Assembly: GCA_049974825.1 (NCBI GenBank)
Contig: JBNGDJ010000025.1
Coordinates: 1 to 25,473, forward strand
DNA length: 25,473 nt
Source of the DNA: JBKHDT01 sp049974825
GTDB lineage: Bacteria; Pseudomonadota; Gammaproteobacteria; Halothiobacillales; Halothiobacillaceae
Direction: 5' to 3'
The notes beneath the pieces were generated by a model that had not been told where the DNA came from, did not search any database, and saw nothing but the letters and a program-made list of their open reading frames with translations. The translations under genes and the position numbers were made by a program. Position 1 is the stretch's first letter. Each line of letters opens with the position of its first letter. Below are positions 17,130-23,376 of the stretch, piece after piece.

Positions 17130-17623
17130 GTGGTCCCCGGGGGCTTCGGTGGCTCCAGGTTGCCAGTGCATCCGCCCGCGCGCGCAGTGCTCCGCTGTTG
17201 GCGCGTCTTGTCCCGGGGCATTGTCGAACGAGCCTGGTGGTGTTCCTGGTCGCCCTGACCGCGAGTCAGCTCGCGCAGGCCCGCACATTCCAGGGGGAGT
17301 ACGTGGCCTACGGCATCGGTACCCAACCCTGCGCCGACTACAGCGCCGCCCGGGTTCAGGGTGGCGAGGCCATGGCCCGGGTGGCTGGCTTCGTGGAGGG
17401 GTATCTTTCAGCCTTCAACGTCATTGTGCCGAACACCTATGACATCCTTGCCCAGGACCCGACTTCGGAAGTGATTCGCTGGCTGGATGAGCACTGCCGC
17501 GCTCATCCGGCCAAGTCGCTGACCGATGCGCTGGCGACCTTCACCGTGATTCGCTATCCAGACCGAGCCAACCTCAACCCTGCCACCGAGCCGCGCACGG
17601 AAAATCCGCCTGCCGGCGAGTGA
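17126..17623 (+). CDS. small exported protein of unknown function
   Basis: This 165-residue protein is not recognised with confidence. Residues about 36-53 (TSLVVFLVALTASQLAQA) form a hydrophobic signal segment with an A-Q-A cleavage site before RTF. The preceding 35 Arg-rich residues are unusual, so a GTG at 17237 or 17240 may be the real start, giving a normal signal peptide. The mature part has two cysteines (PCADYS and DEHCRAHP) that could form a disulfide. A GFVEGYLSAFN ... WLDEHC ... LTDALATF pattern recalls small periplasmic families such as HdeA or Rap1a-like proteins, but this is a loose resemblance. The first ATG overlaps the ppx stop, so co-expression with ppx is likely. Confidence 0.7.
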   Translation: MSGPRGLRWLQVASASARARSAPLLARLVPGHCRTSLVVFLVALTASQLAQARTFQGEYVAYGIGTQPCADYSAARVQGGEAMARVAGFVEGYLSAFNVIVPNTYDILAQDPTSEVIRWLDEHCRAHPAKSLTDALATFTVIRYPDRANLNPATEPRTENPPAGE

Positions 17624-17696
17624 GTATTCGCCGCCGGCCTGCTCTGAGCGGCCTCGTGCCTCCAGTGCAGAGTCCGTAGTGCGGGGCCGTGACGGA

Positions 17697-18497
17697 TCAG
17701 TCGCCCGGCATCTCGCGCTCAATCATGGCCCAGGCCGAGTGATTGTGGATCGACTCGAAGTTCTCGACCTCGGCCCGGTAGGCGCTCACCCCTGGCAGTT
17801 CGTCCAAGGCGCTGGCCACGTCCCGGATCATGTCTTCGACAAACTTGGGGTTGTCGTAGGCCCGCTCGGTGATGAACTTCTCGTCCGGGCGCTTGAGAAT
17901 GCCCCACAGTTCGCAGGAACCCTGTGCCTCCAAGGTGTCGAGCAGTTCGCGCAGGGTCAGCGACGAGTCGCTGACCACAGCCTCGACCGTAATGTGCGAA
18001 CGCTGGTTGTGCGCGCCATAGGCCGAGATTTCCTTGGAGCAGGGGCAAAGGCTGGTCACCGGGACCACCGCCCGGATGCGCGTCTCGAAACGGTCGCTTT
18101 CCTGCATCAACCCGATCAGCGTGACTTCGGCATCGACAAGGCTGGGCACCCCGGAGACCGGCGCGGGCTTTTCCCGGAAATAGGTGAAGGCGAACTCCGC
18201 CCGCGCCGTGCTGGCCTCCAGCCGCTCGGCCATCGATGCCACCCAGCCGGCCATGCCGGAAACCGACAGTGTCAGGGGCGCCTCGTTGAGCATCTGGACG
18301 AACCGCGACATGTGCGTGCCCTTGCGGTCATGGGGCAGGCCCACCGTCAGGGCGCAGGTGGCCACGCTGTGCTGGCGAAGTTCGCCGTCGACAATGATGG
18401 CCGGGTGCCTGATGTCGCGGATGCCCACCTGGTCGATGGCCGTATTGCGATGATCCCGGTTGGACTGGACATCGGGCATCTCGTGGATCTGGCTCAT
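17697..18497 (-). CDS. folE2: GTP cyclohydrolase FolE2 (GCYH-IB)
   Basis: This 266-residue protein is a type IB GTP cyclohydrolase, converting GTP to 7,8-dihydroneopterin triphosphate, the first step to tetrahydrofolate and queuosine. Family strings are DVQSNRDHRNTAIDQVGI at 9-26, TVGLPHDRKGTHMSRF (about 51-66), the metal/active-site motif SLCPCSKEIS (149-158, CPC at 151-153), AHNQRSH (162-168), and FVEDMIRDVASALD. FolE2 enzymes tolerate several metals and can replace zinc-dependent FolE under zinc limitation. The ATG overlaps the queD stop in ATGA, with a GGGAG 5 nt upstream inside queD. The neighbour suggests its product feeds queuosine synthesis. It converges with the exported-protein gene across 73 bp that holds no clear terminator. 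Confidence 0.95.
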   Translation of the reverse strand: MSQIHEMPDVQSNRDHRNTAIDQVGIRDIRHPAIIVDGELRQHSVATCALTVGLPHDRKGTHMSRFVQMLNEAPLTLSVSGMAGWVASMAERLEASTARAEFAFTYFREKPAPVSGVPSLVDAEVTLIGLMQESDRFETRIRAVVPVTSLCPCSKEISAYGAHNQRSHITVEAVVSDSSLTLRELLDTLEAQGSCELWGILKRPDEKFITERAYDNPKFVEDMIRDVASALDELPGVSAYRAEVENFESIHNHSAWAMIEREMPGD

Positions 18498-18886
18498 GGC
18501 GACTCCCGGTAGGTGACTGCGGCCCGTTCGGTCTCCCAGATCGTCACGGCGCTGACCTGGGCGGTCGGGCCGTTCAGCAGCGCCGCGACCTGTTCGAAGA
18601 ACCAGGCGGCAATGTTCTCGGCGGTGGGGTTGATCTCGTCGAAGGGCGGAATCTCGTTGAGATACAGGTGATCGACCCGCGCGGCGACTTCCCGGGCGGC
18701 TTTCTTCATGGTCTTGAAGTCCACCAGCATGCCAACGCCGTCGAGCCGCTCGCCGGTCATTTCGACCTCGACCTTCCAGTTGTGGCCGTGCAGGCGGGCG
18801 CAGTTGCCGTCGTAACCGCGCAGGCTGTGCGCGGCGGCGAAGTCGGTTTCTACCCGGAGGGTATAGGTTGCCATCTCGTCTTTCAT
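18494..18886 (-). CDS. queD: 6-carboxy-5,6,7,8-tetrahydropterin synthase QueD (6-pyruvoyl-tetrahydropterin synthase fold)
   Basis: This 130-residue protein converts dihydroneopterin triphosphate to 6-carboxytetrahydropterin in preQ0/queuosine synthesis. Zinc ligands are H20 (FAAAHSL) and H33/H35 in LHGHNW; the catalytic Cys is C29 (GNCARLHGH). FKTMKKAAREVAARVDHLYLN, PTAENIAAWFF and the C-terminal VTIWETERAAVTY pattern complete the family signature. Two starts are possible: ATG at 18886 and ATG at 18874 (MATYTL), the latter preceded by a weak GACGAG. Some members of this fold act in other pterin pathways, but coupling to folE2 favours queuosine. Confidence 0.9.
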   Translation of the reverse strand: MKDEMATYTLRVETDFAAAHSLRGYDGNCARLHGHNWKVEVEMTGERLDGVGMLVDFKTMKKAAREVAARVDHLYLNEIPPFDEINPTAENIAAWFFEQVAALLNGPTAQVSAVTIWETERAAVTYRESP

Positions 18887-18949
18887 CGTGTTGTAGCGGA
18901 CAACGCCGTGGCGCGTCCAGCTGTCAAGGAAGCCTGTAATGCCCCAATC

Positions 18950-18995
18950 GGGAAACTCTGCACGAAGCCATCCATGGCTTCGTGCAGAGTTTCCC
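18950..18995. repeat. perfect 46-bp palindrome between dxs and queD
   Basis: A 22-bp arm (18950-18971, beginning GGGAAACTCTGCACGAAG) is followed by 2 bp (CC) and its exact reverse complement (18974-18995). The outer end coincides with the last base of the dxs TAG stop codon. RNA from either strand would fold into a 22-bp hairpin with almost no loop; DNA could extrude a cruciform. There is no T-tract on either side, so it is not a classical intrinsic terminator. It may stabilise the dxs mRNA 3' end, limit read-through into queD-folE2, or be a mobile or repeated extragenic palindrome. Confidence 0.95.
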
Positions 18996-20866
18996 TAGGC
19001 GCTGTCGGTACTCGGCGCCGGGGTTTTCGCAAGCCGGCGAATGTTAGCTTCTATCGTCTCGGGGTCAAGCCCACAGTCGGCGAGGCATTGAGCCCGGCGT
19101 CCATGCGCGATGAATCGATCGGGGATACCGAGGTTCAGAGCCTTGCCCGCCAGACCCTGTTCCTGCAGGCGCCGGATCAGTGCTTGGCCGACCCCGCCGG
19201 TGATTGAACCTTCCTCCACCGTGACCCAGAGTTCATGCGCCTGGGCCAGCGGCGCCAGCGTATCCATATCCAGAGGCTTGATAAAGCGCAGGTCTACAAG
19301 CGTGGCATTCAAGGCCTCGGCCGCCGGCAAGGACGCAGCCACCATGCTGCCGACGCCGATGATCAGAATGTTGCTGCCTTTTCGTAGAACGGCGGCACGG
19401 CTTTCTGTGACCGGTGGCGCATCGGGAAGTTCGGACAGGGCGCCGCGCGGATAGCGTACTGCCGCAGGTCCCGGGCAGTCGAGACCGAGCTTGAGCATGG
19501 CCTTCAGGCTCGCGGGGTCTGCCGGGGCCATCAGGGTCATGTTTGGGACACACTGCATGAAGGCGATATCGAACACGCCGGCATGGGTGGGGCCGTCCGG
19601 GCCGACCAGTCCGGCCCGGTCGATGGCGAACAGCAGATCAAGCGACTGCAGGGCAATGTCGTGAATCAGCTGGTCGTAGCCGCGCTGCAGGAAGGTCGAG
19701 TAGATGGCCACCACCGGCTTGAGCCCGGCGACGGCCATTCCGCCAGCGAGGGTGACGGCATGCTGCTCGGCGATGCCCACGTCGACAAAACGCTCTGGGA
19801 ACCGTTCCGCGAAATCGACCAGTCCGGAGCCTTCCTTCATGGCCGGCGTAATCGCGACCAGGTCCGGAGTCTGGCCGGCTGTCTCGCAGAGCCACTGCCC
19901 GAAAATCTCGGTCCCCGTGCGTGGCGTCGGCTTTCCGGTCGCCGGGGCGGGGGAGCCAGGTGCCCCGATCCCGTGAAACCGCGTCGGGTCGGTTTCCGCG
20001 GCCGGCAGGCCGCGTCCCTTGCGCGTGACCACGTGCAGCAGCACGGGGCCGGGCCGGTCGCGCAGATGGCTCAGCGTATCCAGAAGCAGCGGCAGGTCAT
20101 GGCCGTCGATGGGGCCGTAATACTCAAAGCCCAGGTGCTCGAACAGGCTGTCGACTCCCAGGGCGCCCTTGAGCCCGCTGCGCGCCTGATCGACCAGCGC
20201 ATTCAGGGGAGGCAGGGGGCGCAGCAGTGCTCGGCTGCTTGCGCGCAGGGCGCCGATGACCGGCGCTGTCCGCAGGCGGGTCAGGTGTTCGGTCAGCGCC
20301 CCGACATTGGGGGAAATGCTCATCTCGTTGTCATTGAGCACCACCAAAAGATTGGCGTCGGTCGAACCGGCATGGTTGAGTGCTTCGAAGGCTTGGCCGG
20401 CCGTCAGGGCGCCATCACCCACCACTGCCACGTGGCGTCGATGCGCTTCGTGCAGGCGCGATGCCATGGCCATGCCGAGCGCGGCGCTGATGGCTGTGCT
20501 TGAATGGCCCGCACCAAAGGGGTCGTGGGGGCCCTCTGTCCGCGTGGTGAAACCGGAAAGACCACCGCGGGTACGCAGCTTGTCCATGCCGGCGCGTCGG
20601 CCGGTCAGGATCTTGTGGACATAGGCCTGATGGCCCACGTCAAAGACGAGGCGGTCTTCCGGTGTCTCGAAGCAGTAATGCAGGGCCAGAGTCAGCTCCA
20701 CCACGCCGAGATTGGCAGCCAGGTGCCCCCCGGTTCGGGTCACGCTCTCGATCAGGAAGGCGCGCAGTTGCCTGGCCAGATCCGGCAGCCGACGGCGCGG
20801 CAGGGCCCGCAGGTCGGCCGGGCTGTCGATCAGGGCAAGCAGGTCGTCGGGCTCGGTGGCGGCCAT
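18995..20866 (-). CDS. dxs: 1-deoxy-D-xylulose-5-phosphate synthase
   Basis: This 623-residue thiamine-diphosphate enzyme condenses pyruvate and glyceraldehyde 3-phosphate, opening the MEP isoprenoid pathway. Visible motifs are RTGGHLAANLGVVELTLALHY (about 44-64, His48), the FDVGHQAYVHKILTGR block, the ThDP motif GDGALTAGQAFEALNHAG ending at NDN (150-180), GPIDGHDLPLLL, the catalytic glutamate in VGIAEQHAVTLAGG, and the C-terminal transketolase domain (VTVEEGSITGGVG). Length is normal. The ATG is 2 bp after the ispA stop, with no clear Shine-Dalgarno, suggesting coupling. The stop codon abuts the 46-bp palindrome. Confidence 0.97.
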   Translation of the reverse strand: MAATEPDDLLALIDSPADLRALPRRRLPDLARQLRAFLIESVTRTGGHLAANLGVVELTLALHYCFETPEDRLVFDVGHQAYVHKILTGRRAGMDKLRTRGGLSGFTTRTEGPHDPFGAGHSSTAISAALGMAMASRLHEAHRRHVAVVGDGALTAGQAFEALNHAGSTDANLLVVLNDNEMSISPNVGALTEHLTRLRTAPVIGALRASSRALLRPLPPLNALVDQARSGLKGALGVDSLFEHLGFEYYGPIDGHDLPLLLDTLSHLRDRPGPVLLHVVTRKGRGLPAAETDPTRFHGIGAPGSPAPATGKPTPRTGTEIFGQWLCETAGQTPDLVAITPAMKEGSGLVDFAERFPERFVDVGIAEQHAVTLAGGMAVAGLKPVVAIYSTFLQRGYDQLIHDIALQSLDLLFAIDRAGLVGPDGPTHAGVFDIAFMQCVPNMTLMAPADPASLKAMLKLGLDCPGPAAVRYPRGALSELPDAPPVTESRAAVLRKGSNILIIGVGSMVAASLPAAEALNATLVDLRFIKPLDMDTLAPLAQAHELWVTVEEGSITGGVGQALIRRLQEQGLAGKALNLGIPDRFIAHGRRAQCLADCGLDPETIEANIRRLAKTPAPSTDSA

Positions 20867-20868
20867 GG

Positions 20869-21774
20869 TCAGTGGCTGCGCTCGACGGCAAACCGGGCGA
20901 TGGCCCGCAGCGGATCGGCCCGCTCGTCGAAACCGGCCAGTGCCGAAATTGCCGAGTCGGTCAGGTCACCGGCCAGAGCGCTGGCTGCCTCCACGCCGAG
21001 CAGACTTGCGAAGGACGGTTTCTCTCGGGCCCGGTCGGCCCCCGTGCGCTTGCCGAGGGTGGTTTCGTCCCCGATCTCGTCGAGGACGTCGTCATGCACC
21101 TGGAAGGCGAGGCCCATGGCCTCGGCATAGCAATCCAGTGCGGCACGCCGGCTGTCATCCAGGCCGCCCAGCGCCGCACCCATGCGCACGGCTGCGCGAA
21201 TCAGCGCGCCGGTCTTGGCACGGTGCATAACCTTGAGGCTGTCCAGATCGCCTTCGGCGCCGACCGCCGCCAGATCCAGCGCCTGACCGCCCACCATGCC
21301 GGCCGGTCCGGCCCCTTCGGCAAGCCGGCCTACCAGTTCAAGGCGCAGGGCCGCATCCGCTCCGGGCAGTTCCGCCAGCAGTCCAAAGGCCATCGGCTGC
21401 AGGGCGTCACCCACCAGAATGGCGGTGGCCTCGTCCCAGGCCCGATGCACCGTGGGACGTCCGCGGCGCAGGTCATCGTCATCCATCGCAGGCAGGTCAT
21501 CGTGTACCAGGGAATAGACGTGAATCAGCTCAACGGCCAGCCCGGCCCGGTCGGTCATTGCCTGGTCGGTCGTGTTTCCTGTGCCTGCTGCGGCATCGAC
21601 CAGCAATGGCCGCAGTCGCTTGCCGCCGCCGAGCACCGCGTAGCGGATGGCCTCGGCCAGAGCAGGCGGCGTGGTGCCCAGCATCTCGGACAGCAGGGAT
21701 TCGAGGGTGTTCTCCAGGCGGGCTCGTGCCTGCATCCAGTAGTCGCTGAAGGAAAAATCGGCCACGACGTTCAA
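20869..21774 (-). CDS. ispA: farnesyl diphosphate synthase (geranyltranstransferase) IspA
   Basis: This 301-residue enzyme condenses IPP with DMAPP and GPP to farnesyl diphosphate. The two aspartate-rich motifs are DDLPAMDDDD (92-101), with the two-residue insertion typical of bacterial FPP synthases, and DDVLDEIGD (228-236). GGGKRLRP at 49-56 binds the IPP diphosphate. The reading frame opens at a TTG (21774) that overlaps the xseB stop in TTGA; a GTG at 21765 is an alternative, and neither has a clear ribosome site. The xseB-ispA-dxs order is the same as in E. coli, placing two steps of isoprenoid synthesis in one operon. Confidence 0.95.
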   Translation of the reverse strand: MNVVADFSFSDYWMQARARLENTLESLLSEMLGTTPPALAEAIRYAVLGGGKRLRPLLVDAAAGTGNTTDQAMTDRAGLAVELIHVYSLVHDDLPAMDDDDLRRGRPTVHRAWDEATAILVGDALQPMAFGLLAELPGADAALRLELVGRLAEGAGPAGMVGGQALDLAAVGAEGDLDSLKVMHRAKTGALIRAAVRMGAALGGLDDSRRAALDCYAEAMGLAFQVHDDVLDEIGDETTLGKRTGADRAREKPSFASLLGVEAASALAGDLTDSAISALAGFDERADPLRAIARFAVERSH

Positions 21775-22079
21775 AAAGGGATGTTGTCGTCGGCGAAGGG
21801 CGCGTCGTCTTCGCCGTCTGAATCATCGGCCGAGCCTGGTTGCCTCATGCCCGGGGCATCTTCCTGCGCCTGCTCAAGCACGCGGATTCGCTGCTCGGCC
21901 ACGTCCAGCGCCTGCTGGCAGCGCCGGGTCAGCTGAACGCCGCGCTCGAAGTCCTGCAGGGCCTTTTCCAGCGGTTGATCCGAGGATTCCATGCGCGCCA
22001 CCAGGGATTCGAGTTCTTCCATGGCGGTTTCGAAGTGGGCGAGGGCATCGGCATCGCTGGCCGCTTGATTTTCTTTCAT
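21771..22079 (-). CDS. xseB: exodeoxyribonuclease VII small subunit XseB
   Basis: This 102-residue acidic protein binds XseA to form exonuclease VII, a single-strand nuclease. The family core is FETAMEELESLVARMESSDQPLEKALQDFERGVQLTRRCQQALDVAEQRIRVL, a helical hairpin. The remaining 35 residues form an acidic tail (DDSDGEDDAPFADDNIPF) typical of the family's C-terminus. The ATG at 22079 is chosen over an in-frame TTG 15 nt upstream. It is the first gene of the xseB-ispA-dxs unit, about 125 nt downstream of a predicted start site. Confidence 0.92.
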   Translation of the reverse strand: MKENQAASDADALAHFETAMEELESLVARMESSDQPLEKALQDFERGVQLTRRCQQALDVAEQRIRVLEQAQEDAPGMRQPGSADDSDGEDDAPFADDNIPF

Positions 22080-22212
22080 GGGCTGGTGTGTCAACGGATC
22101 GGAGGTGGCGCGTGGAGGGCCGGGCGCAGGCAGGACAAAAGTCGTCCGTTTCGGTCACCCGGTTGCAGGCTGCGGTGCCCGCGTGGTGCAGAATCGTGAT
22201 TGACCGAGATCG

Positions 22213-22241
22213 ATTATAACGCCTGGCGCCAGGCTTGTCGG
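22213..22241 (-). promoter_or_regulatory. sigma-70 promoter of xseB-ispA-dxs with palindromic spacer
   Basis: On the minus strand CCGACA (22241-22236) and a perfect TATAAT (22218-22213) are 17 bp apart. The spacer contains the 14-bp perfect palindrome GCCTGGCGCCAGGC (22221-22234), which could be a repressor operator. The expected start site near 22206 gives a leader of about 127 nt before the xseB ATG. Confidence 0.7.
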
Positions 22242-22280
22242 CAGGTGTAAACCCAGTCCTCGTCCGCCGAAGGTCAGGGC

Positions 22281-23156
22281 CTACTGGTAGAGTGCTTCAA
22301 ACGCGGCTTCGTCGATCTGTGCCAGCCCGAGGCGATCAAACTGCGCCCACATGCCGTGCCAGCGTGCCGAGTCGCGCTGGACGGGGGTGACCAGTCGCTG
22401 GCAGGTATCGTTGAGAATCGCATCCATCATGGGGTCCGGTTGCTCGTCCACATGCCGGTACCAGAGTTCGGCGGCCGTTTTCGGCTCGTTTCGGCACAGG
22501 GCGGCCGTTTCCGAAAGGATGGTGCAGAAACGAGAGACCGCCTCCGGTTCACGGTTCAGGAAATCGGCGCCTGTAAACAATTCAAGGGCAGAGAAGTTGG
22601 CCATGCCGACTGCGTCCGTACCGATGAAAGCCAGATCCAGCCCGTGGTGCCGCGCCTCAATGCCCTCGAAATTGAAAAAGCACAGCCAGGCACCGTCGAA
22701 GCCCTTCTCAATGTTTTCGATGTGGTTGAAGCCGGCCGACTCGATGCGCAGCTGTTCGGGTCGGAACTGGCCACCCTGAGCCGCGACCCAGCGCTGAAGG
22801 ATCTCCCGCGCGATGTCATCCGTGATTTCACCGGCGACGGGGGAGGCGAGCCGGATCGTTTCGCCGGCCAGCAGCCGGGCCTGGGCCTCGGGACGCAGCA
22901 GGATACCGCCGTCGGTCTCGAAAAAGCAGCCAAGGGCGCGCAGGTTGGGGCGGTGCGCGTCGACCATGTGCAGGGGTTCATTGCAAGCGAAGGCGATCTC
23001 GCCGCGGGCTACGGCTTCAAGCCCGTCGTAGTGATCCTCGGGCTCGATCAGGTTGACCTCGAACCCTGCCTCGGCGAATCGCCCAGTCTGGATGCCGGCG
23101 ACGAAGGGCAGGTGATCGGGGTTGAGAAACCATTCCAGGGCAACATCGACTTTCAT
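22281..23156 (-). CDS. NMT1/THI5-like solute-binding-fold protein without signal peptide
   Basis: This 291-residue protein has the periplasmic-binding-protein fold of the NMT1/THI5 (SBP_bac_9-like) group. It opens VALEWFLNPDHLPFVAGIQTGRFAEAGF, then EPEDHYDGLEAVARGEIAFACNEPLHM, and shows EPEAVSRFCTIL near the C-terminal lobe. The ATG at 23156 is supported by GAGGT 7 nt upstream; extending upstream adds only a Pro-rich polar leader, so no signal peptide can be made. Relatives bind riboflavin or pyrimidine precursors, nitrate or sulfonates for ABC import, or act as the cytosolic enzyme THI5. The CCCFC motif of yeast THI5 is absent here. No permease or ATPase gene is adjacent. The ligand is unknown. 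Confidence 0.8.
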   Translation of the reverse strand: MKVDVALEWFLNPDHLPFVAGIQTGRFAEAGFEVNLIEPEDHYDGLEAVARGEIAFACNEPLHMVDAHRPNLRALGCFFETDGGILLRPEAQARLLAGETIRLASPVAGEITDDIAREILQRWVAAQGGQFRPEQLRIESAGFNHIENIEKGFDGAWLCFFNFEGIEARHHGLDLAFIGTDAVGMANFSALELFTGADFLNREPEAVSRFCTILSETAALCRNEPKTAAELWYRHVDEQPDPMMDAILNDTCQRLVTPVQRDSARWHGMWAQFDRLGLAQIDEAAFEALYQ

Positions 23157-23260
23157 GCTCGGGACCTCAGTCGGGGAAATGGTGCGGGGAACGCCGGCCG
23201 GGGTGTCCGCCGGTGGGCAGTCATCGCCGGGTGCGCGCTTTTCGCGGATTGTCGCCTCGC

Positions 23261-23288
23261 ATTGTGCCCGAGCGTGGATGCGATGCAA
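23261..23288 (-). promoter_or_regulatory. possible promoter of the NMT1/THI5-like gene
   Basis: On the minus strand TTGCAT (23288-23283) and CACAAT (23266-23261) are 16 bp apart in the 209-bp gap downstream of the chemoreceptor gene. Each box matches four of six consensus bases or better. The leader to the ATG would be about 100 nt. The call is weak and rests on sequence match alone. Confidence 0.28.
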
Positions 23289-23360
23289 CCGTGGACTGGC
23301 TGTGGCTGCACCGCACTCGGGTGGCTGGGATGAGTCGGCAGTTCGCTCACCCCGGTGACC

Positions 23361-23376
23361 TCCACTCAGTAGTGGA
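23361..23376. other. small inverted repeat at the chemoreceptor gene end
   Basis: TCCACT and AGTGGA are separated by CAGT, and the repeat spans the chemoreceptor stop codon. A 6-bp stem with no following T-tract would be a weak hairpin at best. It may mark the transcript end but is not a convincing terminator. Confidence 0.3.

Noticed and set aside
22079..22158. Possible leader peptide (MTETDDFCPACARP...) upstream of xseB
   Set aside because: The CxxC start is suggestive, but the frame runs on into xseB in another phase and shows no ribosome site.
23157..23365. A 70-codon minus-strand frame between the chemoreceptor and the binding-protein gene
   Set aside because: It is Pro/Arg/His-rich, has no family pattern and overlaps the leader of the next gene; treated as intergenic.
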